A stretch of DNA of 64,000 nt from Sorangium sp051521495 (GCF_051521495.1 NZ_CP150355.1:7688001-7752000), one strand, 5' to 3'; positions 25,801-33,864 are shown, numbered from the stretch's first letter. Numbers and translations are program-made. Notes: generated by a model from the sequence alone, not told the origin.

Positions 25801-26120
25801 TCCTGGAGCGCGACGTCGACGTCGCGCGACAGGTCGAGCTCGATGGTGACCGAGGCGCTGCCCTGGCGCGACGTCGACGTGATCGATCGGATCCCCTCGA
25901 CCTGGACGGCCGCCTCCTCGAGCGGCTCGACCACGTCGTGCTCCATGATCTCGGGGGCGGCGCCCTCCAGCGTGGCGGAGATGGTGATGGTGGGGAAGTC
26001 GACGTCGGGGAACTGGCTGATGCCGATGCGCGACACGGCCACGAGGCCGAAGACGATGGTCGCGGCCATCAGCATCCAGGCGAAGACCGGCTTCCTGAGG
26101 CAGGCTTCGGTGAGGCTCAC
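22848..26120 (-). CDS. RND efflux transporter, inner-membrane permease (HAE1/AcrB type)
   Basis: 1090-residue proton-driven pump that would trap substrates in the periplasm and pass them to an adaptor and outer-membrane channel. The N-terminus (SLTEACLRKPVFAWMLMAATI) starts with TM1. The TM4 region carries GIVVDDAIMVLENIHRH, with the paired Asp of the proton relay, and the large porter loops and second TM block (LLMGIVKKNSIILVDHAIEVR) are complete. In the cytoplasmic loop after that helix there is a lineage-specific insertion of near-repeats of GGRTTDEET (about residues 955-990). The start overlaps the adaptor stop by 4 bp (ATGA). There is no TolC-like gene beside it, so an unlinked outer-membrane channel must be used. 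Confidence 0.95.
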   Translation of the reverse strand: MSLTEACLRKPVFAWMLMAATIVFGLVAVSRIGISQFPDVDFPTITISATLEGAAPEIMEHDVVEPLEEAAVQVEGIRSITSTSRQGSASVTIELDLSRDVDVALQDVQTKISQAQRRLPLDLDPPVVSKTNPEDQPIMWVGLSGPFSPQLVADIARYRLKEKLQTVPGVGELSLGGYLERNVRIWIDADRLAEKGLTVADVTEALRRQHIELPAGRIETQGRELNVRVMGEALDLATFKRIVLREGAPGAAPQPGGVAQAAGPPSSAPATVYLEDVALVEDGFEDVRRLARVNGEPAQGLGVRKQRGSNAVEVARGVRAALAEVQKTLPEGMEVGVNFDSTKFIEESVHEIELELGMAIALTALVCWMFLGSLSSTINVVLAIPMSLLGTVAAIYFLGFTLNTFTLLGLSLAVGIVVDDAIMVLENIHRHAEEGKDRVRAAREGTAEITFAALAATLAVVAIFLPIIFMEGVVGRFFLQFGVTLCIAVLLSYLEAITLAPARCAQILDVSREGRGRLGRLVDRGFEALSRGYGWLLARALRFPIAVVLLGAILFAGAIVAMQRLPTEFVPSQDQGRLLVRLQTAVGSDIEETDRLFRRAEAAVGANPAVERVFAVVGGFGGGGGVNTGILFVTMKPAEERALSQADLQSVLRKELNGYAGLRAVVQDLSQSGFTAQRGFPVEFSIRGPDWDELTKHSERIRAELAQSGLVVDLDSDYQLGMPELRIVPDRARAADLGVSVEAIATTLNTLVGGGRVAKYNDNGRRIDVRARLLAEQRSRPEDLARIQVRSASGALVPLTSVVTYEERPALQAITRRDRERAISVFGNVAPGHSQGEAVARVEELGRDLPAGYRLVLGGASVTFRESMGGLLFALVLGILVAYMVLGSQFNSFLHPVTVLTILPLSIAGAAFALLLTGHTLNIFSMIGILLLMGIVKKNSIILVDHAIEVRRDGGRTTDEETRREGGRTTDEETQREGGHGEGAGEAMGAREAMLRAGPVRLRPILMTSIATLMAAVPSALALGPGAEIRAPMAAAVIGGLVVSTALSLLVVPAFYVIADDVRARLTRLRSRRTGRHAPAGPAYPAAPER

Positions 26121-27496
26121 GGCACGCTCCGCGTCGAGCTGGCGGGAGAGGTCTGGGGCGACGCGCCGGCCGAGGATGCGGGCGGCGACGCGCCGGCCGG
26201 AAGCGCGGGCGGTGGCGTGCCGACCGCGGACGCGGGCGGCGACGCGACGGCCGAGGGTGAGGCAGGCGATGGGCCGGGCGGTGGTGCGGGCGGCGACGCG
26301 CCGGTCGAGGGCGAGGCGGGCGATGCGCCGGCGCCCGCGCCTCCCTCGGTGTGCCCCGTGGCCTGGCCTCCGGGCACGCTTCCGGGCGGCGCGATGCGGA
26401 CCTGCGCCCCCTCGCGCAGCGCCTCCGCGCCGCGCGCCACGAGGCGCTCTCCCGCGGAGAGCCCCGACTTGACCTCGACGCGCCCGTCGGGCGTGCGCAG
26501 CCCCAGCGAGAGCACGCGCTCGCGCGCGGTGGTCCCGTCGACCACGTACGCGAGGAACCCACGCTCGCTCGGCCGCACCGCCGTGAGTGGGATCACGGGC
26601 GCGTCGCCGCTCGCGCCCACGGGCACGGTCACCTCGGCGAAGGTGCCGGGACGAAGCAGCTCCTTGCCCTCGCCCTGCACCTCGCCGGTCACGGCGACCA
26701 TGCGCGTCGCCGGATCGGCCGCGTCGGCGACGTGCGTCAGCCTGGCGCTGTACGTCTGCGCGTCGCCCTTCACGGTGAAGCGCGCCTCCATGTCGGGCCG
26801 GACGCGCGAGGCGTCGGCGGCGGGGATCTGGAAGCGGAGCAGGAGCGGGTCGCGGCGCAGGAGCGTCGCGAGCACGGTGCCGACGGGCACGTGCTGGCCG
26901 GTCTGCACGGTGCGCGTCTGGATCTTCCCCTGGATGGGCGCGCGCACGTACGCGTCGCGCAGGTTCAGGAGCGCCTGGTCGACGGCGACCTTCGCCTCGG
27001 CGACCTGCGCGGCGGTCGTCGCCGCCCTCGAGCGCCAGGACGCGACGTCTTCCTTGCTGAAGACGCCCTCGGCGCCCTCGGCCTCACGCCGCTCGAGCCC
27101 CGCGGCGGCCTCGGCCTGGGTGGCGGTCATTCGCTCGAGCGTCGCGCGCGCGGCGCGGACGGCGAGGTTGTACCGGGCCGGGTCGATCTCGACGAGCACC
27201 TGCCCCGCCTTGACCTCGGCGCCTTCCATGAACCGGACCGCCTCGACGACGCCGGCGACGCGCGCGGTGAGCTGCACCTGCTCGAACGCCTCGACCGTGC
27301 CGACGGCCGGCACGGCGTACTCGACCCGCTCCGCCGCGACGGGCACGACCTCGACCGGGAAGCTCATCCCCTGCTTCGCTGGCTTGCGCCCCTGATCGGG
27401 CGAGGCCTCCCCGCCCTTCTTGCACGCCGGGGATCCGAGGAAGACAAGCCCCGCCACCAGGGCGAGCGCGGCGACGCGAATCGGTTGGAGCACCAT
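26117..27496 (-). CDS. RND efflux periplasmic adaptor (membrane fusion protein), lipoprotein
   Basis: 459-residue adaptor. The leader ends in a GSPAC lipobox (Cys about 24), giving a lipid-anchored periplasmic protein. The body has the usual hairpin-and-barrel order: a barrel-sandwich half (VAGVVEAVRFMEGAEVKAGQVL), a coiled-coil hairpin (about 115-170), the second half (YVRAPIQGKIQTRTVQTGQ), and a beta-barrel and membrane-proximal part (IPLTAVRPSERGFLAYVVDG). An unusual C-terminal tail of about 90 residues is almost pure Pro/Ala/Ser/Gly and is likely disordered. I chose the ATG at 27496, since the in-frame extension upstream (to 27574) would hide the signal peptide. It is the first gene of the pump operon. 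Confidence 0.92.
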   Translation of the reverse strand: MVLQPIRVAALALVAGLVFLGSPACKKGGEASPDQGRKPAKQGMSFPVEVVPVAAERVEYAVPAVGTVEAFEQVQLTARVAGVVEAVRFMEGAEVKAGQVLVEIDPARYNLAVRAARATLERMTATQAEAAAGLERREAEGAEGVFSKEDVASWRSRAATTAAQVAEAKVAVDQALLNLRDAYVRAPIQGKIQTRTVQTGQHVPVGTVLATLLRRDPLLLRFQIPAADASRVRPDMEARFTVKGDAQTYSARLTHVADAADPATRMVAVTGEVQGEGKELLRPGTFAEVTVPVGASGDAPVIPLTAVRPSERGFLAYVVDGTTARERVLSLGLRTPDGRVEVKSGLSAGERLVARGAEALREGAQVRIAPPGSVPGGQATGHTEGGAGAGASPASPSTGASPPAPPPGPSPASPSAVASPPASAVGTPPPALPAGASPPASSAGASPQTSPASSTRSVP

Positions 27497-28011
27497 CGAG
27501 GTGGAGGAGTAGCGCAACTTGCGGCGGCGCGCGCGTACCTGAGCGGGAATGGCGGGCAGCGTCGCGCCGATCACAGGCCGCGCGGCGGGGCCCGCGCGGG
27601 GCGGCGGCGCGCCGTGGAGCGCGTCACGCGCGGCCCGATCCGGCCGGCGGCGCGCACCGCCGCGATCGCCATGCGCGACCGGGGGCTTCCGGTGCCCGCC
27701 GATCGCAAAGCTCGCCGATCCAGCACAAAGGCGCGCACTGCCGCGGAGGACGGACGGCGCCTATATTCTTGGCGTGCTGCGCCGAGGCGTGGTTCGACGA
27801 ACATCACTGGACGAGAGCCCATGCTTGGCCGTGGCTCTCGGCGTGCGACAGGCGCGTGCGCGGGGCGTCGCTCGGAACACGCATGCTCCGAGAGGGACCT
27901 CGCGGTGCGCTGCGACGTTCTCGGGATCGCAGGCAGCAGGGACGCTGAGCCGCTGCCTCGGCGTGAAACCAGAAGCGACGCGCCATCTGACATGAACAGG
28001 CGGAGACGACG
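27497..28011. other. 515-bp divergent spacer with a 22-bp near-palindrome
   Basis: This is the upstream region shared by the pump operon (minus) and the methyltransferase gene (plus). Most of it is GC-rich with no gene I can support. At 27871-27892 there is a 22-bp imperfect palindrome with CTCGGA / TCCGAG ends and nine of eleven base pairs matched, a plausible regulator-binding site about 120 bp before the methyltransferase start. Which protein would bind it is unknown. Confidence 0.35.
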
Positions 28012-28773
28012 ATGACAGACCTCATCAACGACATGACAGAACGATTTCTGCGCGACGCCGGGATCGCTCCCGGCATGCGCGTCCTCGACGTGGGGTGCGG
28101 CCGGGGCGACGTGAGCCTCATGGTCGCCCGCATCGTCGGCGAAGAGGGTTACGTGCTCGGGATAGACCGTGATCCGGCGCCTGTCGCGCTCGCTCGCCAG
28201 CGGGCTGCCGCGCTCGATCTCCGCCGAGTCGCCTTCGAAGAGCGGGACCTCGGCGCGCCCCTCCCCACCGCCGAGCGCTTCGACGCTGCCGTCGGCCGGA
28301 GGGTGCTCATGTACCAGCCGGATCCCGTCGCTGCGATCCGTGCCGTGGCCGGGGCCGTACGCGCCGGAGGCCTGATCCTGTTTCAGGAGAACGACGCGAC
28401 GATGGGTCAGGGCAGCCTCGCGCCCCTGGAGCTGCACCGCCGCGTGCACCAGTGGATCTGGCGGACCGTCGAGCGCGAGGGGGCGAACATCCACATGGGA
28501 TTCCAGATGCCGACGGTATTCGAAGAAGCGGGCCTGACCGTGCAGCTCGTGAGGGCCGAGGCCGTCGTGCAGACACCGAAGATCCACCACCACCTCGCGC
28601 TCATCGTTCGCGCGATGCTCCCTCGCATCCTGCGGCAAGGCGTGGCGTCGGAGGAGGAGATCGACGTGGACACGCTGGAAGCGCGCCTCGTCGCCGAACG
28701 AACGCAGGCCGGTACCACCTTCGTCGGCGATCTCGTCTTCAGCGTGTGCGGTCGGACGCCGGCGCGGGCGTGA
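28012..28773 (+). CDS. Class I SAM-dependent methyltransferase
   Basis: 253 residues. Motif I is VLDVGCGRGDVS (about 24-35), followed by the acidic GIDRDP at the end of strand 2 and the FDAAVGRRVLMYQPDP segment in the motif II/III region. It belongs to the Methyltransf_11/25-like group acting on small molecules or protein side chains; the substrate is unknown. The C-terminal third is specific to this subgroup and contains HHHLALIVRAMLP. The stop overlaps tail-to-tail by 35 bp with the AraC-type regulator. The close pairing suggests that the regulator may control it, but that is only positional evidence. The ATG at 28012 has a GGAG site about 8 bp upstream. Confidence 0.88.
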   Translation: MTDLINDMTERFLRDAGIAPGMRVLDVGCGRGDVSLMVARIVGEEGYVLGIDRDPAPVALARQRAAALDLRRVAFEERDLGAPLPTAERFDAAVGRRVLMYQPDPVAAIRAVAGAVRAGGLILFQENDATMGQGSLAPLELHRRVHQWIWRTVEREGANIHMGFQMPTVFEEAGLTVQLVRAEAVVQTPKIHHHLALIVRAMLPRILRQGVASEEEIDVDTLEARLVAERTQAGTTFVGDLVFSVCGRTPARA

Positions 28774-29638
28774 GCGGGCCGCCTTCGCTCCGTGCTCTGG
28801 CGCGCCACGCCGCCGGCGTCGCACCGTGCTCTCTACGGAACATGCGGATGAAGTGCGTCGCGTCCGCGTAGCCGACGCGCTCGGCGACGATCTCGACCCG
28901 CTCGTCGGAGTGAAGGAGGATGCGGCGAGCCTCCGCCATTCTCCCGGCGACGATCCACTCCACCGCGCTCCGGCCCGTTGCCCGAGAGAGCGCCGTCGTC
29001 ACGTACGCCGGGCTACGCCCCACGGACCGCGCGACGTCCGTCAGCGTGAGCGGCCGAAGGCAGTTGCGTTCGATGAAGCGAAGGGCATCGACGACGACTC
29101 CTGGCGATGGCGAGGCAGGGAGTTGCGAGCGCGCGGCCAGCCGAACCTCGTTGAGGACGAGCGCGAGGAGGCTGCGCTGGACGATATCGGGAGCGCCACC
29201 GTCGTCCGATCCCGTCGCGCGCGTCAGCTCGAGGAGCAGCGTCTCGAGATACGAGCGGCGCTCAGCGCTCACGCGGACGACGGGGGACGCACCGGCGCGC
29301 ACGCGCTCGAACGGCTCGAGCAAGCTGCCCGCCTCGTCGGCAGCCAAGCAAGGGACACAGAAGCCGAGGCCGAACCACTCCGGGGTCGCCTTCTCGATCG
29401 AGCGGTGCGGCTGTCCAGCAGGCACGAGGAGGACGTCTCCAGCCTCGACGTTCCATCGACCGCGCTGCTCGATCCGAGAAGAACCGCTCGTGTAGAATGC
29501 CAGCGCGGCGAAGGCGTGCGTCACCGACGCTCGCACGACCGGCTGCGCCGGTGGGGGCTGCCGCCAGCAAAAGATCGGCCTGCCTCCGCCCAGGAGGTCG
29601 TGTCGCTGGATAGTCGGCTCGCGGGGCACGCGAGCCAC
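28739..29638 (-). CDS. AraC family transcriptional regulator
   Basis: About 299 residues. The N-terminal half is an AraC-type cupin effector domain (SGSSRIEQRGRWNVEAGDVLLVPAGQPHRS). The C-terminal 100 residues hold the two helix-turn-helix units, LTLTDVARSVGRSPAYVTTALSRATG and VEIVAERVGYADATHFIRMFRREHGATPAAWR. It should bind DNA as an activator or repressor in response to a small ligand. The start is uncertain: the frame is open far upstream without a clear Shine-Dalgarno, and I take the GTG at 29638 (VARVPREPTIQRHD). The last 35 bp overlap the methyltransferase gene on the other strand. Confidence 0.85.
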   Translation of the reverse strand: MARVPREPTIQRHDLLGGGRPIFCWRQPPPAQPVVRASVTHAFAALAFYTSGSSRIEQRGRWNVEAGDVLLVPAGQPHRSIEKATPEWFGLGFCVPCLAADEAGSLLEPFERVRAGASPVVRVSAERRSYLETLLLELTRATGSDDGGAPDIVQRSLLALVLNEVRLAARSQLPASPSPGVVVDALRFIERNCLRPLTLTDVARSVGRSPAYVTTALSRATGRSAVEWIVAGRMAEARRILLHSDERVEIVAERVGYADATHFIRMFRREHGATPAAWRARARSEGGPLTPAPASDRTR

Positions 29639-29735
29639 GATGACATGGGCGGCAGCAGGAGGCGAGCGCCGACGCTCTCCGCCGAGCCGGCGGCTGGATG
29701 GTGAGGAGCTCTTCCCTGCGTTGCGCCAGCCAAGG

Positions 29736-29751
29736 GCCAGCGAAGGCTGGC
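29736..29751 (-). terminator. Hairpin downstream of lipoprotein A
   Basis: On the minus strand GCCAGC-CTTC-GCTGGC forms a perfect 6-bp stem with a tetraloop, about 35 bp after the stop of the lipoprotein gene. A close copy follows the paralogous gene (30843-30858). No T-tract follows, so strict rho-independent termination is uncertain. Confidence 0.45.
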
Positions 29752-29784
29752 GGGGCCGACCTGCGCGGCGCCTGCCGGACGGGG

Positions 29785-30579
29785 CTACGGCTTCAGCGTC
29801 ATTCGCATCTTGTAGGTCTGCATGCCGAACATCACGCTCGCCGGGGCGCCAGGATCGATGGTCCCGTCCCGACCGCGGCTCAAGCGCACGAAGGCCTGAC
29901 ACCCCTCGGCGGGGAGCCCCGTGGGGTACGAACCTTCGGGAACGGTGAACGAGCCGGTGTCGTCCACTTCTCCCGACGAGTCGCCCCAGGATACGTCATC
30001 CAGACAGGGCCCCGGCTCATCGAAGCTGACAGGTCCGATGGACCATCTCATCGTATCGTCCTTTCCCAGCGGCGCCCAGGAGAGCGCCAGATCCTCGCCG
30101 GAGCCGGCGCTGAACACGCTCTCCGGCTCTGGAGACGTGAGCTCCGAGAGCTCGGGCATCACGATCTCGAAGCCGTCGAGGTCGTTGAATCGGGCATGGA
30201 TCGCGCGGCCCGGCTCGGCCTGCTTGAGGTAACCACGGCACTTGGCGGCGATGAGGTTGTCCGCCGGCTTGCTGTCGTGCCACCAAATGCAGGCGAGCTC
30301 CACGTCTTCCAGGCCGTTGCTCACGACGAACCTGTCGGGGAGGTACTCCCCGTCTCCCGGGTCCCGGACGCCGAACACGCCGCTGGCGTCCACCTTCCCA
30401 ACGTAGGCCTCCGCTTCGCCCCGGTACTCGACGCCGTTGCGGACGATCGGCACGTTGTATCCGTAGACCCCGATGACGACCGCCTCGTCCTCCGCCAGGG
30501 GCCGGTACTCGTCCGGCCCACACGCTGCCCCGGAGAGACCCAGGACGGCGATCAAAACCAGCCTCACGATGTTGCTCAT
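29785..30579 (-). CDS. Lipoprotein of tandem paralogous pair, copy A (264 aa)
   Basis: 264 residues, predicted outer-membrane or surface lipoprotein. The leader MSNIVRLVLIAVLGLSGAAC gives a GAAC lipobox at Cys20, followed by GPDEYRPLAEDEAV. The body is beta-rich and acidic, with conserved blocks shared with copy B (YRGEAEAYVGKVD, CRGYLKQAEPGRAI, EIVMPELSELTSPEP, GPCLDDVSW, LPAEGCQA). I do not recognise the family; it may be limited to myxobacteria. A GGAGGAG site precedes the ATG at 30579. Its length is identical to copy B, and both end in a LKP motif, showing a recent tandem duplication. The upstream region holds the remnant of a Cys-rich lipoprotein gene. Confidence 0.8.
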   Translation of the reverse strand: MSNIVRLVLIAVLGLSGAACGPDEYRPLAEDEAVVIGVYGYNVPIVRNGVEYRGEAEAYVGKVDASGVFGVRDPGDGEYLPDRFVVSNGLEDVELACIWWHDSKPADNLIAAKCRGYLKQAEPGRAIHARFNDLDGFEIVMPELSELTSPEPESVFSAGSGEDLALSWAPLGKDDTMRWSIGPVSFDEPGPCLDDVSWGDSSGEVDDTGSFTVPEGSYPTGLPAEGCQAFVRLSRGRDGTIDPGAPASVMFGMQTYKMRMTLKP

Positions 30580-30893
30580 GAACTCCTCCACGATCCGATG
30601 TGTTTGCAAGAGACGGGTGCGTCGCCGGTTCCTCTCAAGGGGAGGCCCTCTCCTTCGTGGTGGGCTTGCAGCAGATTTCTTCTTCCTTGGGATCAGGCAC
30701 AGGCAGCGCCCGCCGGTGCGCTGCGTTCCGCTCAGCTCGGGCTGGGAGTCCGCGGTCGAATCGCACAGAAGCTCCGGTTCCATGTCGACATCGGCGCCTC
30801 CGCCGCAGGCCTCCAGAGGGAGCCTCCGCCGCGCCAGCGAAAGGCCAGCGAAGACTGGCGGGGCCCCCTGTGCGCGTTCCTGCTGGAACGAAG
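30580..30893 (-). pseudogene. Fused remnant of Cys-rich lipoprotein genes
   Basis: About 30680-30800 encodes, on the minus strand, a stretch reading MEPELLCDSTADSQPELSGTQ that matches VEQEPLCDSTADCQPKLSGAQ near the N-terminus of the 355-aa Cys-rich gene at 32.6-33.7 kb. Several cysteines are lost. After a short distance it passes into 30580-30650, which matches the 3' end and leader of the 293-aa Cys-rich gene in front of lipoprotein B. The remnant therefore looks like a deletion product joining the 5' part of one gene to the 3' part of the next. A weak hairpin like that after copy A lies at 30843-30858, downstream of copy B. Confidence 0.65.
30843..30858 (-). terminator. Hairpin downstream of lipoprotein B
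   Basis: GCCAG / CTGGC stem about 36 bp after the stop of copy B. It lies in a block of some 35 bp that is nearly identical to that after copy A, so it was duplicated with the gene. Confidence 0.35.
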
Positions 30894-31688
30894 TTATGGC
30901 TTCAACGTGATCCGCGCTTCATAGAACTGTTCCGCGAAGATCGAGCCCGTCTTGACGCCAGGATCGATCGTCCCGCGCCGACCGCGGCTGAAGCGCAGAG
31001 AGGCCTGGCACCCCTCAGCGGGAAGATCCGTGGGATACGAATCCGTCGGAACGACAAACGAACCGGAGTCGTCCGTGCGCCCGTCTGAACTGTCCCAGGA
31101 TACGTCATCCAGGCAAGGTCCCGGATCGTCCAAGCTGACAGGTCCGAGAGACCACTCCATCCGGTCGTCCGTGCCCAGCGGCGCCCACGAGAGCACCAGC
31201 TCGTTGCCGGAGCTGAGACTGAACTCGCTGCCCGGCTCGGGAGACGTGAGCTCCGAGAGCTCCGGCATCACGATCTCCCAGCCGTCGAAGTCGTTGAACC
31301 GGGCACGGATCGCGCGGCCAGGCTCGGCTTGCTTGAGATAACCGCGGCAGATGCTGGCGACGAGCTCGTCCTCCGGATGGCTATCTTCCCATCGGATGCA
31401 ACGGAGCTGCACCTCCTCCAGGCCATTGCTCACGACGAACGTGTCGTGGAGGTACTCCCCGTCACCGTTCTCCCGGACACCAAACGCGCTGCCGTCGTCC
31501 ACCTTCCAGATATAGGCTTCCGCTTCACCCCGGTACTCGACGCCATCGCGGACGATCGGCGCGTCGAACCCGTAGACGGTGATTTGAACAGCGTCGTTCT
31601 CCGCGAGCGGCCGGTACTCGTCTGGCGCGCACGCCGCCGCCGAAAGGCACAGCGCGGCGATCGCGGCCGGCCTCGCGATGTTGCTCAT
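30894..31688 (-). CDS. Lipoprotein of tandem paralogous pair, copy B (264 aa)
   Basis: 264-residue lipoprotein, paralogue of copy A at 29.8-30.6 kb and of exactly equal length. The leader MSNIARPAAIAALCLSAAAC ends in a lipobox at Cys20, followed by APDEYRPLAENDAV. Shared blocks include YRGEAEAYIWKVDDG, VSNGLEEVQLRCIRWEDS, RARFNDFDGWEIVMPELS and GPCLDDVSW. The function is unknown. It follows the 293-aa Cys-rich gene with a spacing of about 57 bp and an AGGAGG site, so Cys-rich gene plus lipoprotein form the ancestral unit of this cluster. A surface or fruiting-body role is conceivable but unsupported. Confidence 0.8.
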   Translation of the reverse strand: MSNIARPAAIAALCLSAAACAPDEYRPLAENDAVQITVYGFDAPIVRDGVEYRGEAEAYIWKVDDGSAFGVRENGDGEYLHDTFVVSNGLEEVQLRCIRWEDSHPEDELVASICRGYLKQAEPGRAIRARFNDFDGWEIVMPELSELTSPEPGSEFSLSSGNELVLSWAPLGTDDRMEWSLGPVSLDDPGPCLDDVSWDSSDGRTDDSGSFVVPTDSYPTDLPAEGCQASLRFSRGRRGTIDPGVKTGSIFAEQFYEARITLKP

Positions 31689-31744
31689 GATGTCCTCCTG
31701 GATCCTGTGCTCTTTGAAAAAGACGGCTTCGCTGCCGCTTCCGC

Positions 31745-32626
31745 TCAGGGGAACCCTTCCGGGCAAGGCGGGCAGTCGCCACCACAATCTCTACCTATTT
31801 CCCTGCCGTTCTGGCGGTCGTCGTCGCACCTCGCCGGCTGGCACCTGCCCCCGAAGCACACCTTCGTCAGGCAGTCCGCGGCTTCGATGCACTTGTCTCC
31901 ATCGGGGCAGGAACGGCAGTTGGCTCCGCAGTCGATGTCGGACTCGTGCGCGTTCTGGACACCGTCGCTGCACGTGGCGTAGCTGCATCGGCCATCGAAG
32001 CCGCACACGCCGGTATTGCAGTCCTCTCCCGTGCTACACGGGAACGTCGGGAGACACGGCTCGCAAAGGCCACCGCAGTCCACATAGGACTCGCCGATGT
32101 CTACATCGAGCTCGCCATTATCGCAGTTAAGAGGTACGCACTTGCCGATCGGGGAGCAATACATGGAAGGGTTCCCGCAGTCTGGATCCGACAGGCACTC
32201 GACCAAGCTTAGCTGGCCGTTGCACAGCCCCGAGCCGTCAGGAGCCGGCCCCCGCCGGGTCGGCACCTTCACCGGTTGCGTCCTGTCGCAGAGGTCATCC
32301 GAGCAAGAATTGCCGTCTTCCGGCACGTCGTCCGGCGCGGGTACGACGACCTTCTGCCCGTCCCCGTCGCATGCGATCGCCGTGCAGTCGCCGGGATATT
32401 CGCCGCGGTACTCCCAAAGCTCCCGCTGGCACTTGCCATCGACGCATTTCACCGTGCCACACGCGGGATCCGGCGGGTCGTCGCAGTCGTACTCGGCCAC
32501 GCACTCGGCGCGCTCCGGCGGAGGCGCTGGAGCCGCTTCCGAGCACGCGATCCAGAGCGCGGCCACGGGGAGCAAAGCGCAGGCGGAAAAAAGGTGCCTG
32601 CTCGTGATCATGTTGCCTTTCTTCAT
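31745..32626 (-). CDS. Cys-rich repeat lipoprotein (293 aa)
   Basis: 293 residues with a leader ending in WIAC (Cys28) and then a Pro/Ala stretch. The C-terminal half contains repeats of the form C-x-DG-x2-N-x3-(E/D)-x-D-CG-x2-C-x2-C, for example CSDGVQNAHESDIDCGANC and CDDDRQNGREIGRDCGGDC, alternating with C-x5-DC-x4-C modules. Such disulfide-rich modules are frequent in secreted myxobacterial and planctomycete proteins; their roles are mostly unknown, with adhesion often suggested. The start ATG overlaps the stop of the upstream 355-aa paralogue by 4 bp, so the two are one operon. An alternative start is at 32611. Confidence 0.8.
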   Translation of the reverse strand: MKKGNMITSRHLFSACALLPVAALWIACSEAAPAPPPERAECVAEYDCDDPPDPACGTVKCVDGKCQRELWEYRGEYPGDCTAIACDGDGQKVVVPAPDDVPEDGNSCSDDLCDRTQPVKVPTRRGPAPDGSGLCNGQLSLVECLSDPDCGNPSMYCSPIGKCVPLNCDNGELDVDIGESYVDCGGLCEPCLPTFPCSTGEDCNTGVCGFDGRCSYATCSDGVQNAHESDIDCGANCRSCPDGDKCIEAADCLTKVCFGGRCQPARCDDDRQNGREIGRDCGGDCPPCPEGFP

Positions 32627-33690
32627 GTCTCTTCGCCTGAAATGTGCAGTGGGCAGGCAACGGGGCAGTTCGCGCCGCAGTCGATGCCTGGCTCGGCGCC
32701 GTTCTTCACTCCATCATCGCAAGTCGACTCACGGCACGTGCCGTCCGTGCACACGCCGCTCTTGCAGGACGCATGAGCGTTGCACCGCCGGCCGGCAGCG
32801 CAGGCGGGACACGATGGTGCGCCGCAGTCGACGTCAGTCTCGGCGCCGTTCTGAATGCCGTCACGGCAGCTCGTCTCCTCGCACAGCCCGTCCGAGCCGC
32901 ACGCGCCCTCGATGCAGTCGCTGTCGACCGCGCACGGCTGTCCTGCCCTGCACGGCTGGCACAGGCCGCCGCAGTCCCGCGCCGTCTCGCCCGAGGCGTC
33001 ATCGAAGATGCCGTTATCGCACCACTCGAGGACGCACGTGCGCGATGCCGAGCAGGCATACGAGGGGGTCCCGCAGTCCTCGTCGCGAATGCATGCGACC
33101 CGGTTCCCTTCACCATCGCAGTACCCGGAGCCCTCTTCAGCGTCTCCTGCTGCCCTTGGCTGGTGGTTGCTGATCCCCTGCATGCATGTGTCGATCGTGC
33201 ACTCGTTGCCGTCGTTGAAGGCGTCGCTGTCGTCGGGCTCGGCGACCACCCGCCCGACCTCGTCGCACCGCAGGGTCACGCAATCGCCGATCCGCTGATT
33301 TGGAAATTGCTCTGGCAAGGCCAGCCTGCAGACCTCCTCTTCGCACACGGCCTCGCCGCAGCGCGGATCCGCGGGCTTCGGGCAATCCTCGGCTGTACGG
33401 CACAGCACGGCGTTGCACTCGCTGACGGGCCGACACTCCCGCTTGCAGGGATCGCCCTCTTCCTCCCTGGCGCCCGGCTCGCAGCAGCTCTCCTCGTCCG
33501 GGTTAGCGCACCTGCAGCGCCCGTCAATACACTGCGCACCGCTCAGCTTGGGCTGGCAGTCTGCGGTTGAATCGCACAGAGGCTCCTGCTCCACGTCGAC
33601 ATAAGCGTCACCGCTGCAAGCCGCCCATAGCAAGCACCCCAGGAACACCGCGCCGGAGGCACACAGCCCGCGCTTCCACATGAGAGCCAT
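32623..33690 (-). CDS. Cys-rich repeat lipoprotein (355 aa)
   Basis: 355 residues. The leader MALMWKRGLCASGAVFLGCLLWAAC has a lipobox ending at Cys25. The mature part is disulfide-rich throughout. Near the C-terminus four modules repeat the pattern C-DNGIF or C-RDGIQNGAETDVDCG, each followed by a C-x2-C and C-x4-C block (LCQPCRAGQPC; SCPACAAGRRC). It shares layout with the 293-aa protein next to it and N-terminal sequence with the remnant at 30.7 kb. The likely location is the cell surface. The ATG at 33690 has an AGGAG about 12 bp upstream; the longer frame has no leader. First gene of the cluster. Confidence 0.8.
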   Translation of the reverse strand: MALMWKRGLCASGAVFLGCLLWAACSGDAYVDVEQEPLCDSTADCQPKLSGAQCIDGRCRCANPDEESCCEPGAREEEGDPCKRECRPVSECNAVLCRTAEDCPKPADPRCGEAVCEEEVCRLALPEQFPNQRIGDCVTLRCDEVGRVVAEPDDSDAFNDGNECTIDTCMQGISNHQPRAAGDAEEGSGYCDGEGNRVACIRDEDCGTPSYACSASRTCVLEWCDNGIFDDASGETARDCGGLCQPCRAGQPCAVDSDCIEGACGSDGLCEETSCRDGIQNGAETDVDCGAPSCPACAAGRRCNAHASCKSGVCTDGTCRESTCDDGVKNGAEPGIDCGANCPVACPLHISGEET

Positions 33691-33864
33691 GATGATATCA
33701 GGTCTCCTCGTCCAGGGGACCGCGGAGATCCGGGCGAGGCGTCGAACGATGCGCGTCGTTGGCATTGCGGTCAACGCCCCCCAATTCTCCACCAAAATGA
33801 ACTGCCATTCATAAATTTGAGGTCGGCTCGCTGCCCGGGAGCACGCATCTGCGGAGGTCGGGCG

